A DNA stretch of 64,000 bases from Telmatospirillum siberiense (GTDB lineage Bacteria > Pseudomonadota > Alphaproteobacteria > Rhodospirillales > Magnetospirillaceae). The position numbers and the translations under genes are program-made. Under the pieces are notes generated by a model. The model was not told where the DNA came from, did not search any database, and saw only the letters and a program-made list of their open reading frames with translations. Of the stretch, positions 8,195-17,008 are shown in pieces. Location of the stretch: positions 1-64,000 of the forward strand of contig NZ_PIUM01000010.1 in assembly GCF_002845745.1 (NCBI RefSeq). The letters are read 5' to 3'. How positions within the stretch are numbered: the first letter of the stretch is position 1; the number at the start of each line of letters is the position of its first letter.

Positions 8195-9673
8195 TCATCC
8201 GGTCGCCGCCCGGCGATGATCGCGAAGAGCCGCGGCCAATCCGGCGATGCCGTCGCGAATCTGGCGCTCTTCCAGCGAGGAGTAGCCCAACAGCAAGGCG
8301 TTCTCGGTGTAAAGGGTGGCGGGCCGTCCGCCGATTTCGCTCTCCGATACGGTATAGACTCCGATACCCCGCTGCCGGGCGGCTTCCTGAACGGCGGGCG
8401 CCGAAGGCAAAGAGGCCGGCAACAGCCAGGTCAGATGGGTCCCGGTATCGACGCCGGCCAACTGGACATCTCCAAAATGCAGGCGAAGAGCGGCGATCAG
8501 ACAGTCCCGCCGTTCCAGATAGGTTTTGCGCACGCGCCGGAGATGGCGGTCATATTCACCCGAGGCGATGAACTCGGCCAGGACCATCTGTTCGAGCCAG
8601 GGGCTGCCGTTGTCGAGCAGCGTCTTCACCGCCACCGTCGAGGCGACAAGCTCCTGCGGGACGACCATGTATCCCAGGCGGAGGCCGGCTCCCAAGGTTT
8701 TCGAGAATGTGCCGGTGTAAAGAACCAGCCCGTAGGGGTCGAGGCTTTTGAGGGACGGCGGCCCCATGCCGCGATAGCGGAAATCGCCGTCGCAATCATC
8801 CTCGATGAGATAGGCCCCGGCGCCGCGTGCCCATTCGATCAAGGCCTCGCGGCGCTCGAGCGGCAGGGTGCCGCCGATGGGATTCTGATGGGACGGCGTC
8901 ACATAGGCGAGTGAGGTCGAGCCGTCGGGCAAGGCATCGACGAGCAGGCCATGTTCGTCAACCGGAACTGGATGCTGGGTGGCCCCCAGGCTTTCGAACA
9001 AGAAGGAGGCTCCGGCGTGGCCCGGGGTTTCGATGACGACCCTGTCCCCGCGTTGCAGGAACAGGCGCGCGGCGATGTTGTAAGCCTGCTGGGCACCGGC
9101 GACGATGATGATCTGATCGCGGTCGACGATGATGCCGCGTTGGGCGGCCAGCCAATCGGCGATGGCGCCGCGCAGAGGATCGATGCCGGCCGACGGTGGC
9201 GGACGGCTGATGCCCTTGCCATAGCATTCCAGCACATGCTGGGTGATGCGCTGCCAGATCTTCAGGGGGAAGATCCGGAAATCGGGACCGCCCCAGAAAT
9301 CGATCAAGGCCGGTTCGACCGGCTCCCCGACCGGCATGCGGCTCTGGAACAGCGGAGGGCGTAATTCCGTCTGCGGCAGGTCGTCGACCCGGTTGTCGTT
9401 GATCTGCGGCGCCGGGACCAGATCGGGCAGGACGGCGCAGACGAACGTTCCCACGGCCGGACGGGTTTCCAGGTAGCCCTCGGAAATCAGGCGTTCATAG
9501 GCGAGGAGAACCGTGGTGCGCGAGATGCCGAGTTTTTCGGCGAGAAAACGGGTGGCGACCAGACGGGAATTGGATTTCAGGCGACGCGCGATAATCAAGC
9601 CGCGAAGCTGTTCATAGAGCTGATTCTGCAGCGGCTCAGCGCGGTCTCGATCCAGTTCTATCGGTAAATGCAT
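8195..9673 (-). CDS. MocR/PdxR-type regulator (GntR helix-turn-helix fused to aminotransferase-like domain)
   Basis: The 492-residue product has an N-terminal GntR-type winged helix (LRGLIIARRLKSNSRLVATR, LGISRTTVLLAYERL) and a C-terminal fold-type I aminotransferase domain. The PLP lysine motif is visible as YTGTFSKTLGAGLRLGY, and YVTPSHQNPIGG is the canonical MocR motif. Members such as PdxR sense PLP, and others control GABA, taurine or ectoine use. The nearest neighbour is the NrfJ-like gene downstream, so the target is not obvious. The region upstream (9674-10214) contains no divergent gene to regulate. Confidence 0.9.
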   Translation of the reverse strand: MHLPIELDRDRAEPLQNQLYEQLRGLIIARRLKSNSRLVATRFLAEKLGISRTTVLLAYERLISEGYLETRPAVGTFVCAVLPDLVPAPQINDNRVDDLPQTELRPPLFQSRMPVGEPVEPALIDFWGGPDFRIFPLKIWQRITQHVLECYGKGISRPPPSAGIDPLRGAIADWLAAQRGIIVDRDQIIIVAGAQQAYNIAARLFLQRGDRVVIETPGHAGASFLFESLGATQHPVPVDEHGLLVDALPDGSTSLAYVTPSHQNPIGGTLPLERREALIEWARGAGAYLIEDDCDGDFRYRGMGPPSLKSLDPYGLVLYTGTFSKTLGAGLRLGYMVVPQELVASTVAVKTLLDNGSPWLEQMVLAEFIASGEYDRHLRRVRKTYLERRDCLIAALRLHFGDVQLAGVDTGTHLTWLLPASLPSAPAVQEAARQRGIGVYTVSESEIGGRPATLYTENALLLGYSSLEERQIRDGIAGLAAALRDHRRAATG

Positions 9674-10214
9674 CCCTTCTGCCCCGCCCCGCCCTATTCT
9701 TTAGTTTAGTCTTTATTCCATCAAGAAGCAGTCCCGTGCGACCGGCCTCAAATTGACGACAGACCTTTACATTTCATTCTGAAACGACATCATGACACTA
9801 ATTCAGAAAATAGAGATACTGACCTGGAAGACCATAAACTTATTTTCGGCTTCGCGCAGGTTTCTCCAATCTTTTTAAGACTAGGTTTCACCTCGGTGGA
9901 TTGCTGGTGCGTAAGTGGCGGTGACGGGTGTCTGCCCCAAGGCAGCCGGATTGATACGCTGTGGTATTATAGCCACAAGCGATCGTGGTTTGGCAACATA
10001 CTCGCCGTCTCGTCGTGCGGGGCCGGCGCCCCACTCCGCCCAGCCAGCCATAGCTTTTCCAACATGATGTGCCGATATCTGGAGTGTGTCCCAATTGCGC
10101 TGGGGTGTCTCCGATGGACATCGCAAGGAAGCGGTGCTTGAAATTTCAATTATTCCAAATGGTTCATGGCCAGCCCATGATACGGGCGGGCCTCAAAAAC
10201 CTTATGGGGTCTTC
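9674..10214. other. 541-base intergenic stretch, no recognised gene
   Basis: Short open frames on both strands at 9881-10149 resemble no family I know and have no convincing ribosome binding sites. The base composition is less GC-rich than the neighbours. Three small hairpins occur in a row: CTGCC/GGCAG at 9932-9945, TGTGG/CCACA at 9960-9977 and GGGGC/GCCCC at 10019-10032. They could belong to an RNA gene or a decayed mobile element; I cannot tell which. Confidence 0.4.
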
Positions 10215-11909
10215 TTAAAATTTTACGTTGGCCGCTTTGCGGAACAGGGCGCCTTGCGGCAGCGGCGAAAAGTCCTTGATGTCGGGGGACGGTTTTCCGA
10301 ACAGGTAGCCCTGCACATAATTGCATCCGCAGTCGCGGCAAAATTCGAGGGTTTCCTCCGTATCGACCATTTCCGCGATGGTCTCGACGTTCATCCGCCG
10401 ACAGAGTTCGGTCAAAGCCGAAAGGAAAGCCCGTCCCTTCATGGCTTTTTGGGCATTCTTGACGGCGGATCCATCCAGTTTGACCACATCGACGTCGAGC
10501 ACGGAAAGATATTGGAAGGAGGCGGCGCCGGCCCCGAAATCGTCGAGGCAGACGTGATAGCCCCTGCCGCGCAGGGTCTGGATGAAGTTGTTGGCCGACT
10601 CGAGATCGCTCATCCGGGAGCTTTCGGTGATTTCGAACATCAGCTTGCCCTGCGTCCAGGGGTTGTCCTTGAGCAGCCACATGAGCGATTCGACATAGGC
10701 CGCCTTGCCGATGGAAAAGCCCGACACGTTTACCGCGACCCTGTATTTGTCGTTGTTGCGGGGAAACTTTCCCAGCCAGTCGATCACCTTGCGGGCCATG
10801 GCGAAATCGAACTCGTGGATCAGCCCGGTTTCCTCGGCGAAGGTGATGGTTTTGAAGGGCGATTCCCCGGGTTTGGCGTCGAAGCGGCACAAGGCTTCGA
10901 AATGATGAACTTCTCCCGAATTGATGTGGATGATCGGTTGCAGGGCGACGTAAAACTTGGCCTGCGCCACCACCGATTTGAAATTGTTGACCTCGATGAT
11001 CGCTTCGCCGACCAGGGCGGACATGTTCGCCGCCAGATTTTTGATGCTGACCCCCTGGGTATCGGCTTCGCGGAATTTGGCGAGGGTATAGAGCAGTCCC
11101 TTGGCCAGGTCTTCTTCACTGACCTCTTCCGGTCCCATGGTCATGGTGGCCGATTCGACCTTGGCTCCCATCCCGGAAGGATCGATGCGCTGGGTCAGGA
11201 CCTCGATCTGACGGACCATGTCGTCGACCTTGGTGCTTGACGCATGCAGGATCGAATATTGCCCGATTCCCACTCTCGCGGCGGAATCACCCCCGACCGA
11301 GTTCGCCTTGAGAAGATCGCCCACCGATTGCGTGAGTTTTTCGGAGCTCTGGACGTCGAGGCGTTCCTCGAGCCGTTTCATCGCCGGGATCGAGACCAGG
11401 GTGACCTGGGCGTTTTCCCCGGCCGCCTGGATTTTTTTCAGGCGGCCGGCGGCCAATTCGGCGAAGGATCCGCCGTCGTAAAGGCCGCCTTTCCCATCGC
11501 GTGGAACGCTAAGCGCCGTCGCCTTGTCGATCTCCCGGCTTTTTCTCAGGCCGAGAAACAGGTTACCCTCCTGGGGATCCAGGCAGTAGGCGGATAGCGA
11601 AACCCATAGCTGCTTGCCTTGCGGTCCGATGATCCGGATGACGTCGTCCTGGGATCGTCCCGTCTTCCTGATCTGTTTCAGAAGTTGTCCGACCAGGGGG
11701 ACGTCCGCCGGGACCACCAGATCGCGGAAGCCCATTCCGGAGAGGGCTTCCGGCGAGCGTCCGAAAAAAGCCTGGGTCGCGCCGGCGGCGAACACGACGG
11801 TGAACTGCCGGTCGAGTTCGAACAGCAGGTCCGCCCAAGAGAAAGCCAGGGAAACATATCTGTCCCGCTCCGCCTTCAGCGCTTCCAGTCGCAGCAAGCT
11901 GTCGTTCAC
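10215..11909 (-). CDS. PAS-EAL domain protein, probable c-di-GMP phosphodiesterase
   Basis: The product (564 residues from the GTG at 11909) starts with a PAS-like domain (around SWADLLFELDRQFTVVFAAG and EALSGMGFRDLVVPADVP), then a poorly recognised middle region, then a C-terminal EAL domain. Catalytic motifs are present: FEALCRF, VAVNVS, FEITES, DDFGAG, VVKLDG and QGYLFGKP, so hydrolysis of cyclic di-GMP is likely. The usual IAEGVE motif reads IAEMVD. I prefer GTG at 11909, preceded by GGGAGAGAGGGGAC, over an ATG at 11969 that has no ribosome binding site. The signal sensed is unknown. Confidence 0.85.
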   Translation of the reverse strand: MNDSLLRLEALKAERDRYVSLAFSWADLLFELDRQFTVVFAAGATQAFFGRSPEALSGMGFRDLVVPADVPLVGQLLKQIRKTGRSQDDVIRIIGPQGKQLWVSLSAYCLDPQEGNLFLGLRKSREIDKATALSVPRDGKGGLYDGGSFAELAAGRLKKIQAAGENAQVTLVSIPAMKRLEERLDVQSSEKLTQSVGDLLKANSVGGDSAARVGIGQYSILHASSTKVDDMVRQIEVLTQRIDPSGMGAKVESATMTMGPEEVSEEDLAKGLLYTLAKFREADTQGVSIKNLAANMSALVGEAIIEVNNFKSVVAQAKFYVALQPIIHINSGEVHHFEALCRFDAKPGESPFKTITFAEETGLIHEFDFAMARKVIDWLGKFPRNNDKYRVAVNVSGFSIGKAAYVESLMWLLKDNPWTQGKLMFEITESSRMSDLESANNFIQTLRGRGYHVCLDDFGAGAASFQYLSVLDVDVVKLDGSAVKNAQKAMKGRAFLSALTELCRRMNVETIAEMVDTEETLEFCRDCGCNYVQGYLFGKPSPDIKDFSPLPQGALFRKAANVKF

Positions 11910-12028
11910 GCCGCCGTCCCCTCTCTCCCTTAGATTTTCTCCTTGCGCGATGTTTCCTCGCCCATCCATAGGAAGAAAATCATTTTATATTATTTACCAA
12001 AAGCTGTCTTGAAAAGCTCCCTTCACTC

Positions 12029-12058
12029 CAGGGTCATCGGGTGAACCCGACGACCCTG
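12029..12058. terminator. hairpin terminator after the binding-protein gene
   Basis: CAGGGTCATCGGGT and ACCCGACGACCCTG form a 14-base stem with one mismatch and a two-base loop. On the minus strand it is followed within a few bases by AGCTTTTC, so it likely ends the transcript that includes the LivK-type gene at 12191-13393. The rest of 11910-12190 shows nothing else. Confidence 0.65.
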
Positions 12059-12190
12059 CTTTAAATTTTCCTCCCTCACGCGCCGGGCGGCGGACATCCG
12101 TCCGCCTCGGGGCACCGCTCAACGCGCCAACGCGACGAGAATCTCTCTCGGAAGAGCAACTCGCGCGCGTTCGCCCGATTACCCTGCCCA

Positions 12191-13393
12191 TCAATCCGTT
12201 GCGCGCAACTTCCGGACCTCGTCGGCTGACGGTTGATATTTCGCGCCGTCGGCATAGCTCCAATCGATCATGATTCCGCCACCGTCGCGCAGGCTTGTTT
12301 TTCCCACCCAACTTCCCAAGGTTGCCTGGTGGTCGGATTTCCGGAAGGACACCGGGCCGACGGGGGAGGGGAAGGTCAGATCCTCGAGGGCGGCGATCAG
12401 TTTGTTGGTGTCGGTGCTCCCCGCCTTGTCCAGGGCGGCGGCGAGCGCCTTCATGGTTTCATAGCCGACGAGCGCCGCCATGCGAGGATCCTCGTCATAG
12501 GCGGCGACATAGGCGTCGATGAATTTCCGGTGTTCGGCTTCCTTGATGTCGTACCAGGGGTATCCGGTGACGATCCAGCCTTCCGGGGCTTCGTCGGCCA
12601 GCACGTCGAGAATTTCCGGTTCTCCGGTCAGGACGCTGACCACGGCGCGCTTGGTGAACAGGCCGCGGGCGCCTCCTTCGTGGACCAGTTTACCGAGGTC
12701 GCTGCCGAAGGTCGCGTTGAAGATGGCATCGGGTTTCGTCCGCTCGAGGGATTGGACGGTGGCTTCGCCATCCAGCGCCCCCAAAGGTTGCCATTGTTCG
12801 AAAACAAAGACGACGTCGGGGCGTTTGGCCCTCAGCAGTTTTTCGAAGTTGGCGACGACCGATCGCCCGAATTCGTAATCGGGGGCCACCGTGACCCACC
12901 GTTTGGCTGGCAGTTTGGCCGCCTGTTCGGCCAGCATGGCCGCCTGCATGTAGGAACTGGTCCGCATGCGGAAGGTGTAGCGGTTGCCATGCGCCCAGAC
13001 GAGGTCATCGGTGAAGGGTTGGGCGGCCAGGAAAACCACCTTCCGCTGCTTGGCGAAATCGGCGAGCGCCAGTCCGATTTGCGACAGAAAGCTGCCGGTC
13101 AGCATGACGGCGCCCTCGCGCTCCGTCAGTTCAGCGGCGGCGGCAAGGGCCTGGGAGGTTTTTCCGCCGTCGTCACGCGACAGCACCTCCAATTTGCGTC
13201 CGCCGAGGACGCCGCCGTTCTTGTTGATTTCGTCGACAGCCAGTTGCCAGCCGTTCCGGTAGGGCACGGTGAAGGCCGGGATGACGCCATAGCTGTTGAT
13301 TTCGCCGATCCTGACGGGATCGGCCGCCGGGGCGGGACCGGACGCCAGTCCCGCCATCAACAATCCGGCGAATGCGGTTGCCAGTCGCCTCAT
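12191..13393 (-). CDS. LivK-type (Peripla_BP_6) substrate-binding protein
   Basis: The 400-residue product begins with a signal peptide (MRRLATAFAGLLMAGLASGP, then APAAD), followed by a periplasmic binding fold of the branched-chain amino acid/amide type. Typical segments are VRIGEINSYGVIPAFTVPYR, NGGVLGGRKLEVLSRDDGGK and AVMLTGSFLSQIGLALADFA. No permease or ATPase genes are adjacent, so it may serve a transporter encoded elsewhere or act as a sensor. It starts 20 bases after the large flavoprotein gene and is probably cotranscribed with it. Start ATG 13393 has GAGGAG about 12 bases upstream. Confidence 0.88.
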   Translation of the reverse strand: MRRLATAFAGLLMAGLASGPAPAADPVRIGEINSYGVIPAFTVPYRNGWQLAVDEINKNGGVLGGRKLEVLSRDDGGKTSQALAAAAELTEREGAVMLTGSFLSQIGLALADFAKQRKVVFLAAQPFTDDLVWAHGNRYTFRMRTSSYMQAAMLAEQAAKLPAKRWVTVAPDYEFGRSVVANFEKLLRAKRPDVVFVFEQWQPLGALDGEATVQSLERTKPDAIFNATFGSDLGKLVHEGGARGLFTKRAVVSVLTGEPEILDVLADEAPEGWIVTGYPWYDIKEAEHRKFIDAYVAAYDEDPRMAALVGYETMKALAAALDKAGSTDTNKLIAALEDLTFPSPVGPVSFRKSDHQATLGSWVGKTSLRDGGGIMIDWSYADGAKYQPSADEVRKLRATD

Positions 13394-13412
13394 CCGCCGG
13401 AGGGTCTCCTCG

Positions 13413-16400
13413 TTATTGACGCAAGCCTGTCCGTCTGAGGCTGCGATCAATCCATTGACGGGTCAGTTTCTCCTGCACGGTATTCTGGCCGAGACGCTCA
13501 AGCAACCCCTTGAAATCCACCTGATCCAGCGGCTGGTCCTGGTTGGCGCAGGTGAAGACGACGATTTCCTCGCCCGTCTCCGGATCCTTGTGTTTTTGCA
13601 GGCACTGGGCGCAGATCTCCTTCATCATGCATTGCATGGGGGAATTGATCGAGCCGATAGCTTCGTGCCGGCGTTTCAGGTGGGGCGCCAGAACGCCGTG
13701 GCGGGCCTGGGCCACCGCATTCATCATGCGGTCGGACCCAATGGCGATGATGCGGTCGACGTCGCCCAGCGAAATGTCGATCTCTCCCAGGTGCCCCTCC
13801 GCATAGGCGGTCATCGCCTGCACGATGTTGCCGACGAAGGCCTTGTCCCGGGGGCGGCCCGGTATCAGGGCTTCGCCGCGGTCGACGCACCACACCACCT
13901 TGTCGGCGGCGGCTTCGATCTCCTCCACTTTGAAGCGGTCGACGGCGGATCTGTAGCCGGCGAAATAGAGAACCTGCGAGCCCGCCTGACGCAGCGCCTG
14001 GCCGATGGAGAACAGCACGGCGTTCCCCAGGCCGCCGCCGGCCAGCAGCACGGTTTCCCCGGCCGGGGTTTCGGTCGGCGTCCCGGTCGGTCCCATCAGC
14101 ACCACGGGTTCGCCCGGTTGCAGACTCCGGCACAGATCGGAAGAGCCGCCCATTTCAAGGACGATTACCGAAACCAGGCCGGCTTCCTTGTCGACCCAGG
14201 CGCCGGTGAGGGCCAAGCCCTCCATGGCCAGGGTGGTGTCGCTGGTCTTCGCCGCCAGGGTCTCGAAATTCTGCAACCGGTAGAACTGGCCGGGCTGAAA
14301 GGCCCGTGCCGCCGCCGGCGCCTTGATCACCGCCTCGATGATGGAGGGGGCCAGACGCTCGACTTTGAACACGCTCGGGCGGAAGAGCCGGTTGAAGGCG
14401 GCCCGCACCTGTTCGGGCGGAACGGTGGCGGGGGATTGTTTCTCCAGGACGCGGCTGACCACCGGATATCCCTGCTTGGCGCTGGCCATCGCCGAGACGA
14501 CATTGCCCGCGTAGGAGGGGTGCAGATCGCCGAAGAAGGAAACGGCCTTGTCGGCGTCGTGACCTTCGAGGCTCATCAGCACGCGGGGCGCGTCCGGCTT
14601 GGTCAGGCGTTCCGGGGTCACCGGTCGGCCTTCCTCGTCGACGGCCTGGAAATATTTGCCATCGAGGGCGATGCCCGATTCCTCGCGGGCGAGGACGGTG
14701 TTGGGTACGGTTCCCGCGGCGACGATGATGGCGCGCGCCGGCAGCGTGGCTTCGCCGCCGTCGGCCGTCTTGACGCGCAAGGCCTTGGCTTGGCCATGGG
14801 CGTCGATTTCGACGGCGAGCGGGGTCAGTTGCTCGGCGAAGCGGATGCCTTCCTCCAGCGCCTTGGTCACCTCTTCATGGTTGCGGTAGGCCGGGCTTTC
14901 GACCAGCCGCCGGCGGTAGGCGACGGTGGCGCCGCCCCACGAATCCAGCAGCGAATGCAGATCGGGCGTCCGGCCTTCGCGCAGCGCCGCCGCGCGTTCG
15001 GCGCGGACGGCCCGGGCATGGGCGAGGAATTCGTCGGCGATGGCCGCCTCGGTTTCCGTATAGGTCAGGCGAACCGCCTCCTCGCCGCGCTCGGCGACCA
15101 GCGCCTCATAGCGCGAGAGGAATTTTTCCACCTGGACCGGATAATAGGCGAGCGCCTCGGTGCAGGCGTCGATGGCGGTGAGACCTCCGCCGATCACCAC
15201 CACCGGCAGGCGAAGCTGCAGATTGGCCAGGGTGTCGGCGCGCGCCGCGCCGGTCAATTGCAGTCCCATCAGGAAGTCGGAGGCCTGACGGACGCCGGGC
15301 GCCAGATTGTTGGGCATGTCGATGATGGTCGGCCGGCCGGCGCCCATGCAAAGCGCCACATGATCGAAGCCCATGGCAAAGGCGCCATCCAGGGTCATGG
15401 TACCGCCCAGGCGGATGCCGCCGGCCATGGTGAATTCGGCGCGGCGTTCCAGAAGCAGGCGGATGACCTTGAGAAAATTCTTGTTCCAGCGCACCGTGAT
15501 GCCGTATTCGGCGACGCCGCCGAAGCCGGCCATCACCCGATCGCCCAGATCCTCATAAAGTTCCGAGATGTCACGGATGGCCCGGAAGGGAACGCGCTCG
15601 CCGCTGGTGGTGACGCCCGACAGGCTGTCCTGCAAGGGCTCGATCTTCAGGCCGTCGATGGCCACCACGGCATGGCCGTCATTCAACAGATGATGGGCCA
15701 AGGTGTAACCGGCCGGGCCCAACCCGACCACCAGCACCGAGCGTCCGCTGGCGGCCCTCGGCAGGGGGCGGCGAAGGTTGAGCGGATTCCAGCGGGTGAG
15801 CAGGCTGTAGACCTCGAAGCCCCAGGGCAGCTCCAGCACGTCTTTCAGAATGCGCGATTCGGCCTCGGGGATGTTGACCGGGTCCTTGTTGCCGTTGGTG
15901 TAGATGCAGCCGGTCATGCAGTCGTTACAGATGCGGTGTCCGGTACCCGCCACCATGGCGTTGTCGACCACCGCGACGGCCAGCGCCGCGACGGCCAAGC
16001 CCTGGCCCTTGACCTCGTGCATCTCGGAGATGCGCTCTTCCAGCGGGCAACCGGTCTGGGTGGCGCCCAGCGCCGTTTTGGCGAAGTCGCCGGTTTTCTT
16101 GTCCCGCATGCCCTTCGAGCAACTGTCCTTGCCCTGGTGATGGCAGAGAATGCAGTAATTGACTTCGTCCAGGGCCCCCTTGAGATCGCATCCCGGGTCG
16201 GTCAGGCCGAAGCCCTCGCGGTGGCGCAGCTCCCCCGGCGGAAAAGCGAATTGCGCGATACCGGCGACCGTTACGGTCTCATGGGGCACCAAATGCATGG
16301 GGTCATGCTTGGCGGGGGCCTTGAACAGGCGTCCGTCCCGGTGCCGGCTCTTGCCCGCCTCGCTCAGCAGGGCCCAGGCGGCGTAACGGGTGGACAGCTC

Positions 16401-16889
16401 CAATTGGGCGGCATGGTTGGCTTCGTCGTCGAGCCAGCCCATCACGCGGCGGGCGAAGTCAAGTTCATCCAACGGGCCGCCGAACAGGGTTTCGATTTCG
16501 GCTTCGAGCACCGCGCCGTCAATGGCGTCCGCCTCCGCCGGTTTCATCGCCTTCTGGGCGCGGCGCTGCACGAACAGGCGCTTGCAGGCGTAAAGCGGCG
16601 CCAGCGCGTCCTGACGGGCGGAAAGTTCGCCGATTTCCCCGCCGATGCCGAACAGCAGGCCGATGAAGTCGTTCAGATGCGGCGCCAGGGCGACCAGCAG
16701 ATCCGCTTCCCCTTTCGCGTCGACCGGTGGTCGGGAGCGGGCGGCGAGCAGGCGCTCATGCAGGGAGGCGTCCGCTTCGGCCAGGTGTTGGAGGAAGGCG
16801 TGGTCGACTTTTCCGAGCCCCGTAGGGCTATAGAGATCCGCAAAGCCCAGGGAGAAGCCGAGCACGGGCTCGGTCAGTGCCATACCCAT
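13413..16889 (-). CDS. very large NfnAB/SudAB-like FAD/NAD(P) oxidoreductase fusion
   Basis: About 1158 residues. The N-terminal third has Cys clusters (NYCILCHHQGKDSC, ICNDCMTGC) that look like Fe-S ligands. The centre has two Rossmann motifs, VLVVGLGPAGYTLAHHLL for FAD and VVVIGGGLTAIDA for NAD(P), as in the glutamate synthase small subunit and NfnB/SudA. The C-terminal third resembles the DHODH electron-transfer/NfnA (SudB) type of ferredoxin reductase: VVLMGPTGTPTE, VLLAGGGLGNAVL, and a terminal C-x5-C-x2-C...C cluster (QCMMKEICAQC). Both halves of an electron-bifurcating type enzyme thus seem fused. Substrate is unknown. I chose ATG 16889, six bases after GAGG; upstream ATGs at 16901 and 16913 are possible. 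Confidence 0.75.
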   Translation of the reverse strand: MGMALTEPVLGFSLGFADLYSPTGLGKVDHAFLQHLAEADASLHERLLAARSRPPVDAKGEADLLVALAPHLNDFIGLLFGIGGEIGELSARQDALAPLYACKRLFVQRRAQKAMKPAEADAIDGAVLEAEIETLFGGPLDELDFARRVMGWLDDEANHAAQLELSTRYAAWALLSEAGKSRHRDGRLFKAPAKHDPMHLVPHETVTVAGIAQFAFPPGELRHREGFGLTDPGCDLKGALDEVNYCILCHHQGKDSCSKGMRDKKTGDFAKTALGATQTGCPLEERISEMHEVKGQGLAVAALAVAVVDNAMVAGTGHRICNDCMTGCIYTNGNKDPVNIPEAESRILKDVLELPWGFEVYSLLTRWNPLNLRRPLPRAASGRSVLVVGLGPAGYTLAHHLLNDGHAVVAIDGLKIEPLQDSLSGVTTSGERVPFRAIRDISELYEDLGDRVMAGFGGVAEYGITVRWNKNFLKVIRLLLERRAEFTMAGGIRLGGTMTLDGAFAMGFDHVALCMGAGRPTIIDMPNNLAPGVRQASDFLMGLQLTGAARADTLANLQLRLPVVVIGGGLTAIDACTEALAYYPVQVEKFLSRYEALVAERGEEAVRLTYTETEAAIADEFLAHARAVRAERAAALREGRTPDLHSLLDSWGGATVAYRRRLVESPAYRNHEEVTKALEEGIRFAEQLTPLAVEIDAHGQAKALRVKTADGGEATLPARAIIVAAGTVPNTVLAREESGIALDGKYFQAVDEEGRPVTPERLTKPDAPRVLMSLEGHDADKAVSFFGDLHPSYAGNVVSAMASAKQGYPVVSRVLEKQSPATVPPEQVRAAFNRLFRPSVFKVERLAPSIIEAVIKAPAAARAFQPGQFYRLQNFETLAAKTSDTTLAMEGLALTGAWVDKEAGLVSVIVLEMGGSSDLCRSLQPGEPVVLMGPTGTPTETPAGETVLLAGGGLGNAVLFSIGQALRQAGSQVLYFAGYRSAVDRFKVEEIEAAADKVVWCVDRGEALIPGRPRDKAFVGNIVQAMTAYAEGHLGEIDISLGDVDRIIAIGSDRMMNAVAQARHGVLAPHLKRRHEAIGSINSPMQCMMKEICAQCLQKHKDPETGEEIVVFTCANQDQPLDQVDFKGLLERLGQNTVQEKLTRQWIDRSLRRTGLRQ

Positions 16890-17008
16890 TCCAATCCTCA
16901 TGATTATACACAAAAATAATAGTGCTATTTTGGCCCATTTTATTGGGCCTCGGGGATCCTACCTATAAAGGAAGCGGACGCGTTATTTCCAGTGTTGTGG
17001 GGAACAAT

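Noticed and set aside
9881-10149. Transposase fragment or short genes in the gap after the MocR gene
   Set aside because: No frame shows DDE, HTH or other transposase motifs, and no terminal inverted repeats were found.
13296-16919. A 1207-codon open frame on the plus strand opposite the large flavoprotein gene
   Set aside because: Its composition is that of a GC-rich antisense shadow (rich in Gly, His, Arg, Gln) with no motif, while the minus strand encodes clear FAD, NAD and Fe-S motifs.
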